Origin: JAAZNO01 sp012798275
GTDB taxonomy: Bacteria > Chloroflexota > Anaerolineae > B4-G1 > SLSP01
Direction of reading: 5' to 3'
Length of the DNA: 21,815 bases
NCBI GenBank assembly: GCA_035347995.1
Contig: DAOPQD010000055.1
Span: 1 to 21,815, forward strand
Positions 1 through 8,853 of the stretch are shown here, piece by piece (the first letter of the stretch is position 1; each line of letters begins with the position of its first letter). The notes beneath the pieces were generated by a model. The model did not search any database, had not been told where the DNA came from, and was given only the letters and a program-made list of their open reading frames with translations. A program made the position numbers and the translations under genes.

Positions 1-2
1 AA

Positions 3-62
3 TCCCCAGCCTGACACGAGCCAACCGCGCTGAAGCGCGTTGTTTGAGGACGTAGTAGCCCC
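3..62. repeat. Dispersed intergenic repeat, copy 1 of 2
   Basis: This stretch reappears with scattered substitutions and small gaps at 14052-14111. Both copies begin TCCCCAGCCTGACA and share CCAACCGCGCTGAAGC and GTTGTTxGAGG. The core CGCGC-TGAA-GCGCG forms a small hairpin; copy 2 carries a mismatch in its 3' arm. It lies outside any gene and probably continues beyond the left edge of the window. Confidence 0.7.
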
Positions 63-130
63 GCGGGCCAGGAATTTCTAATCTTATGCGTGAAATTCGT
101 GTTCATTCGGGGCCGTTTTCGAGGAAGCAT

Positions 131-158
131 TTGTCGGATTCGACTTCTGGGTTATGAT
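131..158 (+). promoter_or_regulatory. Promoter of hflX operon
   Basis: TTGTCG (131-136) and TATGAT (153-158) are separated by 16 bp and match a housekeeping sigma-70-type promoter at 4/6 and 5/6 positions. Transcription would start near 165, leaving a leader of about 45 nt before the hflX ribosome binding site. This is read by eye and not tested. Confidence 0.5.
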
Positions 159-209
159 TGACTCAATCGCATGACGTGCAAAGTGCGACCTCGCCGTGGG
201 AGGCCATAG

Positions 210-1562
<1,353 letters not shown>

Positions 1563-1589
1563 AAGAGTCCCCCGGCTCCAGGAGGTGAC

Positions 1590-2216
1590 ATGCCCAACCG
1601 ACCGCATTGGCGCACCCAACAACAACAGGATCGCTTCTTTCAGCAGGCCAAGAGCGAGGGCTACCGCGCGCGCTCGGCGTACAAGCTGCTGCAGCTCCAG
1701 GAGAAATTCCACCTCATCCGGCGCGGAGACGTCGTCGTGGACCTGGGCGCCGCGCCGGGCTCATGGTCGCAGGTGCTCGTGGACCTCGTCGGACCGCAGG
1801 GGCGTGTCATCGCCGTGGACCTGCAAACAATCGAGCCACTTCCCGGCGTGACCTTTCTGCAAGGGGACATGACCGACGCGAAAGTGCAAGCGGCGCTCAT
1901 CGCCGCGGCGGGTGGCCCGGTGGACGCGGTGGTGAGCGACGCCGCGCCGGGGACGACCGGCGTGAAGTTGCACGATCACGTCCTCTCCATGGAACTGGCC
2001 CGCGCGGCGCTCGCCGTGGCGCACGCCCTGCTCAAACCGGGCGGCAACCTGGTGATCAAAGTCTTTCAAGGGGAGGACCTCCCCGCCGTGATTCACGACG
2101 TCAAAATGGCCTTTCAACCGGTCAAAATCCATAAGCCGGAGGCCTCGCGGAAGGAATCATGGGAACAATTCATCGTCGCCAAAGGCTACAAGGGCAAGCC
2201 AGCGGCTGAAGCATGA
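1590..2216 (+). CDS. rlmE: 23S rRNA 2'-O-methyltransferase RlmE (FtsJ/RrmJ)
   Basis: RlmE 2'-O-methylates a uridine in the A-loop of 23S rRNA (U2552 in E. coli) using S-adenosylmethionine, late in 50S assembly. The 208-residue product has the RARSAYKL start of the fold, the SAM-binding loop DLGAAPGSWSQ (about 51-61) and the catalytic tetrad K32, D117, K157 and E192, equivalent to K38-D124-K164-E199 of E. coli RrmJ. Length is normal. The ATG at 1590 is preceded by AGGAGGT with good spacing. The gene lies 27 nt after hflX and 3 nt before sbcC, so it is probably co-transcribed with both; HflX and RlmE both act on the large subunit. Confidence 0.95.
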   Translation: MPNRPHWRTQQQQDRFFQQAKSEGYRARSAYKLLQLQEKFHLIRRGDVVVDLGAAPGSWSQVLVDLVGPQGRVIAVDLQTIEPLPGVTFLQGDMTDAKVQAALIAAAGGPVDAVVSDAAPGTTGVKLHDHVLSMELARAALAVAHALLKPGGNLVIKVFQGEDLPAVIHDVKMAFQPVKIHKPEASRKESWEQFIVAKGYKGKPAAEA

Positions 2217-2219
2217 GAG

Positions 2220-4946
2220 ATGATCCCGGAAGAACTGCATCTACGTAATTTTCTGTCGCATCGTGAGACCGACCTCGACCTGCGCGGCGTGCACGTCGCC
2301 AGCCTGATCGGCGACAACGGCGCCGGCAAATCCGCGCTGCTCGATGCCCTCACCTGGGCCGTGTGGGGACGCGCACGCACGCCTTACGGCCACGACGAAG
2401 CGCTCGTCCAGCAAGGCGAGACCCTCATGGAAGTCGAATTCGTCTTCCGCATGGCCTATCAGGGCGGGGAAGAGCATCGCTTCCGCATCCTGCGTCGCCG
2501 CGACCAACAGGGCCGGCGCTCCGCCAGCTCGACCCTCGATTTTCAGGTGCAGACCGCCAATGGATGGCGCTTGCTCAACGGCAATGCTCTGCGTGAGACG
2601 CAAGCGCGCATCATCGAACGCCTCGGCCTGGATTACGACACCTTCATCAATTCGGCCTATCTGCGGCAGGGCCACGCGGACGAGTTTACCGTGCAGACGC
2701 CTTCCGACCGCAAGCGGGTCCTCAGCGTGATCCTGGGGCTCGAGCAGTGGGAGCGCTACGCGGAGCGCGCCCATCAGGCGCTCGCCACGGTTCAGGCGGA
2801 AGAGAAGGAGCTCGCCCGGCGGATCGCCGAGATCGAACAGGAATTGACGCAGCGTCCCGCCTATCAGAAGGCGCTGGTCCAGGCCGAAGCCGAGGCTCAG
2901 GAAGCGGCGAGCCGGGTGAAGGAAGCGCAAGAGGCTCTCGATGCGCTCACTCGCGTGCAGGAACAGGCGGCCGCCCTGCAACGCCAGCTCGCCGAGGCCC
3001 GACGTCGCACCGACGAGGAACAACAGCGCCTGGCCGACCTGCAACGGCAACAGCGCGCCCACGCAGAGCGCCGTCGCGCCTACCAGGAGCTCCTGGAACG
3101 GGCGCCCGCCATCGAGTCTCGCCTCAAGGACTATCAGGCGGCGCTGGCGGAAGAGCGCGCCTGGAGCGAGAAATTGGGCCAGGCGGCGCGCTTGCAAGAG
3201 GAAAAAGCGCAGGCGGAAAAGGCCCTCACCCGTGAGGCGGACGCTCTGCGTCAACGCATCCACGCGCTGGAGCTCGAAAGCGCGCGCCAGGAGCAAGCGC
3301 TGGCCGCCGCGCGCGCCCGCATCGAACAGGAGATCCGCGAACGCCAGGGCCAGATCCGTCCCCTGCAGGAACGGCTCCCGACGCCGGAGTTCTTCGCCCG
3401 CCTGGAGGAGATCGAAGGGCAGCTGGAATTCACGGCGCAGGTGGCGGAAGAGCTGGAGAAAGCGCGCGCTGACCTGCAAGAGGCGCAGATGAAGCGCAGC
3501 GGCCTGATAGAGCGCAATCGCCAGCTGAAGACGTTGATGGGAGAGACCAAAGAGCGGCTCGACGCACTGGAGCAGGCGGAAGCCAGCTGCCCCCTCTGCC
3601 GACAGCCGCTCACTGCGGAACATCAGGCGCAGCTGCTAGCGCAACTCCGGGCCGAGGGCAACGCCATGGCGGAAGAACATCGCCACAACGCACAGAGGGT
3701 GCGCGACTTGCAGGCGCAGGAGGCCGCCCTTGAGCAGCAAATCCGCGAGCACGACAAAACCCTACATCTGCGCACGCAGCTGGAACAACGGCTCGACTAC
3801 ATGCGGCAGCAGTTGGAGCAGGCCGAAGAAGCTCGCCGGCGCATCGCGGCGTTCGAGGCAGAGATCGCGGCGCTCCGCAAGCAGCTGGAGATGGAAGCCT
3901 ACGGCGAGGCGGAACGTGAGGCCCGCGCGCGGTTGCAGGCCGAGCGGGACGCCGTCGCCGCGCGCCTCGCTGCCGGGGAATACGCGCCCGAGGCGCGAGC
4001 GGCGCTGCAGGAAGTGCTCGCCGAACTGGCGCGCCTGGGTTACGACGCCGCTGCCCACAACGCCCTCAAAACGCGCGTGCAAGCGCTCGCCAGCGCCGAA
4101 GCCGATTACCGCGAGCTGGAGAAAGCGCGCGTCGGCGTTCAGGGCGAGGAGGAAGCGCTCAAGCGGCTGACGCTCGAAGGCGCGGCGCAGGAGCAGCGGC
4201 TGGCGCAGCTGGGGCAGGAACGTCAGGCGCTGCAAGCGGCCTACGAGGCGCTCCGTCCGCAGCTGGAGACCGTGCCGCGAGTGCAGCAAAGCGTGCAAGA
4301 GGCCCGGCAGCGAGAGGCGAGCGCGCGGCAGCGGGTCGGAGCCATGCAGCAGCAGCTGCACGCGCTCGACACGCAGGAGCGCCGGCTCGTGCAGCTGCGC
4401 GAGCAGCACCTCGCTGTAGGTCAACGCAGCGCCCGGCTCAAGGAATTGCGGGAGGCCTTCGGCGTCAACGGCATCCCCGCGATGATCATCGAGCACACGT
4501 TGCCGATCTTCGAGCTGGAAGCCAATCGCCTGCTGGAGCAGCTTTCCGATGGCAAAATGCACGTGCGCTTCGAGACCCAACGGGAGACCAAAGGGGGCAA
4601 CCTCCGCGAGACGCTGGACATCCTCATCAGCGACGAGAAAGGCTCGCGACCCTACGAGAATTACTCCGGCGGGGAACAGTTCCGCGTCAACTTCGCCATC
4701 CGTGTGGCGCTGGCGCGGCTGCTGGCGCAGCGCGCGGGCGTGCGTCCTCGCACCCTCTTCGTGGATGAGGGCTTCGGTTCCCTCGACGACGATGGCCGGC
4801 AACGCCTGGTGGAAGCGATCAAGGCGGTGCAGGAAGATTTCGACCTCATCCTCGTCATCACGCACATCGAGGAGCTCCGCGACGCCTTTCCGGTGCGCAT
4901 CCAGGTCAGCAAAACCGAAGTCGGCTCGCTGGTTGAGGTGCTGTAA
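2220..4946 (+). CDS. sbcC: SbcC/Rad50-type exonuclease ATPase subunit
   Basis: SbcC is the SMC-like ATPase of the SbcCD (Rad50-Mre11) complex, which opens hairpins and processes DNA ends. The 908-residue product has Walker A GDNGAGKS (31-38), a Q-loop region, two long Glu/Gln/Ala/Arg-rich coiled-coil arms, and a CPLC zinc hook (C457, C460) between them. The ABC signature SGGEQ (816-820) and Walker B FVDEGFGSLD (D849, E850) follow. Size and order match Rad50/SbcC. The ATG lies 3 nt after the rlmE stop, so translation is probably coupled. The nuclease partner SbcD is normally adjacent but is absent from both sides here, so it must be elsewhere or replaced. The product could equally be named Rad50-like. 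Confidence 0.9.
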   Translation: MIPEELHLRNFLSHRETDLDLRGVHVASLIGDNGAGKSALLDALTWAVWGRARTPYGHDEALVQQGETLMEVEFVFRMAYQGGEEHRFRILRRRDQQGRRSASSTLDFQVQTANGWRLLNGNALRETQARIIERLGLDYDTFINSAYLRQGHADEFTVQTPSDRKRVLSVILGLEQWERYAERAHQALATVQAEEKELARRIAEIEQELTQRPAYQKALVQAEAEAQEAASRVKEAQEALDALTRVQEQAAALQRQLAEARRRTDEEQQRLADLQRQQRAHAERRRAYQELLERAPAIESRLKDYQAALAEERAWSEKLGQAARLQEEKAQAEKALTREADALRQRIHALELESARQEQALAAARARIEQEIRERQGQIRPLQERLPTPEFFARLEEIEGQLEFTAQVAEELEKARADLQEAQMKRSGLIERNRQLKTLMGETKERLDALEQAEASCPLCRQPLTAEHQAQLLAQLRAEGNAMAEEHRHNAQRVRDLQAQEAALEQQIREHDKTLHLRTQLEQRLDYMRQQLEQAEEARRRIAAFEAEIAALRKQLEMEAYGEAEREARARLQAERDAVAARLAAGEYAPEARAALQEVLAELARLGYDAAAHNALKTRVQALASAEADYRELEKARVGVQGEEEALKRLTLEGAAQEQRLAQLGQERQALQAAYEALRPQLETVPRVQQSVQEARQREASARQRVGAMQQQLHALDTQERRLVQLREQHLAVGQRSARLKELREAFGVNGIPAMIIEHTLPIFELEANRLLEQLSDGKMHVRFETQRETKGGNLRETLDILISDEKGSRPYENYSGGEQFRVNFAIRVALARLLAQRAGVRPRTLFVDEGFGSLDDDGRQRLVEAIKAVQEDFDLILVITHIEELRDAFPVRIQVSKTEVGSLVEVL

Positions 4947-5023
4947 GCAGTGCTTACGCCGGGCCCCCCTTAGCGCCAAAATTTGTTTTTGTACGCCATC
5001 ACATCAGTAAGGAGGACCGAGCC

Positions 5024-5452
5024 ATGTGGCAGGAGTTCAAGAAGTTTATCAGCCGTGGAAATGTCATAGACCTGGCCATCGGCATCATCATCGGCGGCGC
5101 CTTCGGCAAAATCGTGACGTCCTTCGTCAACGACATCATCATGCCGCCCATCGGACTTGTGTTGGGAAAGATTGACTTCAGCAATCTGTTCATTGATCTC
5201 ACGGGAACGGGCTACAAAACCCTGGCCCAGGCGAAGGAAGCCGGCGCGCCCACGCTCAACTACGGCGTCTTCCTCAGCACGGTCATTGACTTCCTCATCG
5301 TCGCCTTCGTCATCTTCCTGATCGTGCGCCAGCTGAACAAGATGAAGAAGCCGGCGCCGGCGCCCGCACCCGCTACCAAGACCTGCCCCTACTGCGCGAC
5401 CGAGATTCCCCTCCAGGCCACCCGCTGCCCACACTGTACGTCGCAGCTCTAA
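5024..5452 (+). CDS. mscL: Large-conductance mechanosensitive channel MscL with C-terminal zinc ribbon
   Basis: MscL is a homopentameric inner-membrane channel that opens under high membrane tension to relieve hypo-osmotic shock. The 142-residue product has the amphipathic N-terminal helix (WQEFKKFISRGNVIDLAIG), TM1 (about 15-43, AIGIIIGGAFGKIVTSFVNDI, then the MPPIG turn), a periplasmic loop and TM2 (about 82-104). An Ala-Pro linker leads to a CPYC...CPHC zinc ribbon (about residues 120-140), which E. coli MscL lacks. The ATG at 5024 is served by AAGGAGG. It follows sbcC by 77 nt with no terminator that I can see, and converges on the phzF-like gene. Confidence 0.95.
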   Translation: MWQEFKKFISRGNVIDLAIGIIIGGAFGKIVTSFVNDIIMPPIGLVLGKIDFSNLFIDLTGTGYKTLAQAKEAGAPTLNYGVFLSTVIDFLIVAFVIFLIVRQLNKMKKPAPAPAPATKTCPYCATEIPLQATRCPHCTSQL

Positions 5453-5472
5453 ACGCACGGCGACCAGAACGC

Positions 5473-5502
5473 ACCAGGGGACACAGTTCTGTGTCCCCTG
5501 GT
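5473..5502. terminator. 14-bp hairpin between convergent genes
   Basis: ACCAGGGGACACAG pairs perfectly with CTGTGTCCCCTGGT around a TT (effectively GTTC) loop. It lies between mscL (+) and the phzF-like gene (-). Neither side has a clear T-run, so it may be a bidirectional terminator or a REP-like palindrome. Confidence 0.45.
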
Positions 5503-5530
5503 ATGCCGCGCTGACAAAAAATCCCCCCCC

Positions 5531-6376
5531 CTACAGGCGCAGGCTCCCCTCCAACACGATGACCGCCTCGCCGAGAAGTTCCACACGCGCGCCGGGCAGC
5601 AGGCTGACCCACAATTCCCCGCCCCGCGCTGAGGCCTGATACGCCCTGAACGCCGCTTTCCCCGTCAGCCCGGCCCAATAAGGCGCGAGCACGGTGTGCG
5701 CCGAGCCGGTGACCGGGTCCTCGTTGATGCCCAGGCCGGGCGCAAAGAAACGGGAGATGAAGTCGTAGGGCGGCTCCCCCGCCGCCGTAACGATAGGCCC
5801 GTCCCAACCGGCGGCTTGCATCGCCGCGCCAAGCCGCTCAAAATCCGGCCGCAGGCGATGCAGCGCTTCCCCTTCCGCCAGCTGGAGCAGCAACATCCGC
5901 GTCTTGGGGCCGACGCCCGCCCAGAGCACCTCCACTTCCCCCAAAGCGGCGACGACTTCCGGCGGCGCCTCAACCGCAGCGGGGGCATCGGCGGGAAAGT
6001 CCAGCCGCACCCCGCCCGCCGCGTCGCCTGCGGTCACGCGCTGCGCCATGAGCGGGCCGCTCAGCGTCTCGAAAGCCACTGTCTCCGCCATGACCCCCCA
6101 TTCACGAAACAGCACCGCCGCCGTCGCCAGGGTCGCGTGTCCGCAAAGGCGCACTTCCACGACGGGGGTGAACCAGCGCAGGGAGAAACGCTGCGCTTCC
6201 CGCCAGGGGACGCCGTCCAGCGGACGCACAAACGCCGTCTCCGAGAGGTTCATCTCTGCGGCGATCGCCTGCATCACGGCCGCGGGGATCTCCTCATCCA
6301 GCAGGCAGACGGCGGCAGGATTGCCCTGGAACGGTCGGCGGGTAAAGGCATCCACTTGAAATAGCTGCAGCTCCAT
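5531..6376 (-). CDS. PhzF-family isomerase-like protein
   Basis: The 281-residue product has the PhzF / diaminopimelate-epimerase-like fold signatures. These are VDAFTxRPFxGNPAAV near the N-terminus, NLSETAFV with the conserved E46 (the PhzF general acid/base position), GHATLATA (about 72-79), and a C-terminal NEDPVTGSAH motif. In phenazine producers PhzF isomerises a dihydro-hydroxyanthranilate, but most family members outside phenazine clusters have no known substrate, and no phenazine genes are present here. The start is placed at 6376 (MELQLF), where AAAGGA lies about 8 nt upstream; an upstream ATG at 6409 lacks such a site. It is read leftwards and separated from the next leftward gene by the palindromic repeat block. 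Confidence 0.85.
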   Translation of the reverse strand: MELQLFQVDAFTRRPFQGNPAAVCLLDEEIPAAVMQAIAAEMNLSETAFVRPLDGVPWREAQRFSLRWFTPVVEVRLCGHATLATAAVLFREWGVMAETVAFETLSGPLMAQRVTAGDAAGGVRLDFPADAPAAVEAPPEVVAALGEVEVLWAGVGPKTRMLLLQLAEGEALHRLRPDFERLGAAMQAAGWDGPIVTAAGEPPYDFISRFFAPGLGINEDPVTGSAHTVLAPYWAGLTGKAAFRAYQASARGGELWVSLLPGARVELLGEAVIVLEGSLRL

Positions 6377-6409
6377 AAGTCTCGTCCTTTTCGGAAAATA
6401 GAGCATCAA

Positions 6410-6578
6410 CTTTTGCCCCTATCCCCTGGCCTCTCCCCCCCGCGCGCGCGGGGGGAAGGGAACTTTTTTTGTGGGGTTTTGCAGGCGGGCTACGCCCGCC
6501 TGCAAAACCCCCTTATTTTTTCTCCCCTCCCCAACGGCGCAGGCGCCGTTGGGGAGGGGGCAGGGGGTGGGGCAAAAG
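6410..6578. repeat. Nested palindromic element with terminal inverted repeats
   Basis: The ends CTTTTGCCCC (6410-6419) and GGGGCAAAAG (6569-6578) are exact inverted repeats, and the similarity continues inward (CCCCTGGCCTCTCCCC against the complement of GGGGAGGGGGCAGGGGG). Inside are three perfect hairpins: a 20-bp palindrome at 6436-6455 (CCCCCCGCGC arm); an 18-bp stem at 6473-6490/6494-6511 with a TAC loop; and a 17-bp stem at 6524-6540/6543-6559 with an AG loop. Together with the following repeat it fills the gene-free stretch 6377-6692. No transposase is present, so this looks like a MITE-like or REP-like element. Confidence 0.75.
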
Positions 6579-6687
6579 CTACAGCTCACAAAGGTTCATC
6601 CGCCGCCGTCGAGCTACCTGATGTCAGACTGAACAATGACCGCACATTTTCATGCTTGAATGATGTGCACCAGCACATGGCGTCTCC
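6472..6687 (-). repeat. 215-bp dispersed repeat, copy 1 (inverted relative to 21601-21815)
   Basis: The reverse complement of 21601-21815 aligns along its whole length with this stretch, with scattered substitutions and one or two single-base gaps. It comprises the two inner hairpins of the palindromic element plus about 110 bp of non-palindromic sequence ending in GGAGACG (minus strand). The boundary at 6687 lies only 6 bp from the stop codon of the upstream ECF S-component gene. Stem sequences are conserved while loops differ (CCTG here against CAAA, minus-strand sense). Confidence 0.9.
6586..6678 (-). CDS. Possible 30-residue small ORF inside the dispersed repeat
   Basis: A frame of 30 codons begins MCWCTSFKHENVRS and ends TAADEPL. 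It is preceded by GAAGGAG (6684-6690 complement) at 5 nt spacing and starts 14 nt after the ECF S-component stop, so it could be translated as an operon tail. Hairpins follow the stop. Against a real gene: the second copy of the repeat (21610-21702) has a stop at codon 14, and most differences between the copies are non-synonymous. It is more likely repeat sequence that happens to carry a good start site. No known function. Confidence 0.25.
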   Translation of the reverse strand: MCWCTSFKHENVRSLFSLTSGSSTAADEPL

Positions 6688-6692
6688 TTCTA

Positions 6693-7466
<774 letters not shown>

Positions 7467-7531
7467 AAGATGCTTTCAGAGAGAAGCCGCAAATTTTCGG
7501 GGCAAGATAATCGCCCGCGGTCGGGAAGTCC

Positions 7532-8758
7532 TCAGCGCGTCAACAGCGCCACACTTTCGATGTGGAAGGTCTGCGGGAAGAGATCCACCGGTTGCACCCA
7601 GGCAAGCGTGTACCCCGCGTCCACCAGTCGCCGGGCGTCGCGCGCCAGCGTCGCCGGGTCGCAGGAGACGTAGACAACGCGCTCGGGCGAGGCGTGTATC
7701 AACGCCTCCAGCGTCACGGGATCCAACCCCGTGCGCGGCGGATCGAGCACCGCGGCGTCGAAAGTCTCGGTCAACTCCGGCAAGACGTCTTCCACCTGGC
7801 CTTCGATCAAGGTCACGTTCGGCGCGTCGGCCAGATTGTAGACGGCGTCGGCCACCGACGCGGCGTTGATTTCGATGCCGACGACCGCCCCCGCCTCCTC
7901 CGCGATGAAGGCGGTGAACAACCCCACGCCACAGTAGGCGTCCAGCACCGTCTCATGCCCCTGGAGGTCGAGCGCGCCGAGCACGAGTTCCACGAGGCGC
8001 TCCGCCTGCGCCGAGTTCACCTGGTAGAAGCTGGTCGCCGAGATGCGAAACTCCCGCCCCTGGACAATTTCGGTGATGTAATCCAGCCCGATCAGGGGCA
8101 CGGGCAGCGTGTCATGGCAGACCTGGACGATGGAGAGGGGGAAATCCACTTCCAGCGAGGGCGGTTCCTCGTCATAAGTCTGAAGCAGCAACATCAGATC
8201 GCCGGTCGCCGTCCCCACCCGCAGTTCCAGCTGCTCCACGTCCGGCAACAGCAAGTCCAGTGAGGTGTAGAGCTGGCTCAGCAGCGGGTGCAGGATGGGG
8301 CAATCCTCGATGACGATGATCTCCTGGCCGTCCATGGCGAGGAAACCGGGGCGGCCCTCCGGCGTGACATGGAACCGCGCATGATTGCGGTATTCCCACC
8401 CCGAAACGTCCAGCAGCGGCTCGAAGATCAGCGGCACCTCGAATTTTCCGACGCGCTGAAATTGATCCACGACGACCAACCCCTTGATTTTCGCCTGAGC
8501 CTCATAGGCGATGTGCTGGAAATGGCAACCGCCGCAGCGCCCGAAGTAAGGGCACAGCGGCGACACGCGCACCGGTGCAGGCTCGAGCACGTCCAGCAAG
8601 CGCGCGCGGATGAAGTGTTTGCGTTCCTCCACCAGTTCCACGCGCACCCTCTCGCCGGGGATGGCGAACGGCACGAACACCGTGCGGCCCTGATACTTGC
8701 CGATGGCATCGCCGCCATGCGCCATCGCCGTCACTTCAAGTTCAAATGTGTGGATCAT
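7532..8758 (-). CDS. rlmD: TrmA/RlmD-family RNA (uracil-5-)-methyltransferase
   Basis: This is a SAM-dependent m5U methyltransferase of the RlmD/RlmC/TrmA group, most likely acting on 23S rRNA. The 408-residue product has an N-terminal TRAM domain (about 1-60) and the four [4Fe-4S] cysteines C69, C75, C78 (CPYFGRCGGC) and C153. It also has the SFYQVN motif (about 243-248), the SAM loop DAYCGVGLF, the LDPPRTG motif, the nucleophile C366 in VSCDPATL, and the base E401 near the C-terminus. Chloroflexota and Firmicutes enzymes of this type may modify one or two uridines, so the exact site is uncertain. The start is set at 8758 (MIHTF) because GAGG lies 6 nt upstream; an ATG four codons earlier overlaps that site. 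Confidence 0.9.
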   Translation of the reverse strand: MIHTFELEVTAMAHGGDAIGKYQGRTVFVPFAIPGERVRVELVEERKHFIRARLLDVLEPAPVRVSPLCPYFGRCGGCHFQHIAYEAQAKIKGLVVVDQFQRVGKFEVPLIFEPLLDVSGWEYRNHARFHVTPEGRPGFLAMDGQEIIVIEDCPILHPLLSQLYTSLDLLLPDVEQLELRVGTATGDLMLLLQTYDEEPPSLEVDFPLSIVQVCHDTLPVPLIGLDYITEIVQGREFRISATSFYQVNSAQAERLVELVLGALDLQGHETVLDAYCGVGLFTAFIAEEAGAVVGIEINAASVADAVYNLADAPNVTLIEGQVEDVLPELTETFDAAVLDPPRTGLDPVTLEALIHASPERVVYVSCDPATLARDARRLVDAGYTLAWVQPVDLFPQTFHIESVALLTR

Positions 8759-8831
8759 CGTCTTCCTCATCAGGGCACGCGCTGAAAAGCCATCGGCAGG
8801 GCAACAGAGCCGGTGGAGCTGTCCCCTCCGT

Positions 8832-8853
8832 CATGACGCCGGCGAGCGTCATG
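8832..8853 (-). terminator. Hairpin overlapping the SPFH gene stop
   Basis: CATGACGC and GCGTCATG form an 8-bp perfect stem with a 6-nt loop, spanning the stop codon of the SPFH gene (8849-8851). No T-run follows on the minus strand, so any terminator role is weak. It could stabilise the 3' end. Confidence 0.3.

Noticed and set aside
83..112. ATGAACACGAATTTCACG-like sequence (minus strand), with faint echoes at 10808-10831 and 17812-17830
   Set aside because: The shared words are short and degenerate; they may be remnants of a third repeat, but I cannot support it from these three places.
2241..3623. Long open frame on the minus strand inside sbcC, and similar ones inside hflX (882-1712), sbcC (3762-4979), pnp (11821-13122) and clpC (15288-16505)
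   Set aside because: They lie antisense to well-supported genes, are rich in Arg/Leu/His as expected from GC-rich shadows, and show no family motif or ribosome binding site.
5531..6376. Phenazine biosynthesis gene
   Set aside because: Only the PhzF fold is present and no other phenazine gene is nearby; most such homologues are of unknown substrate.
6377..6692. Insertion sequence
   Set aside because: There are terminal inverted repeats and hairpins but no transposase frame and no visible target-site duplication.
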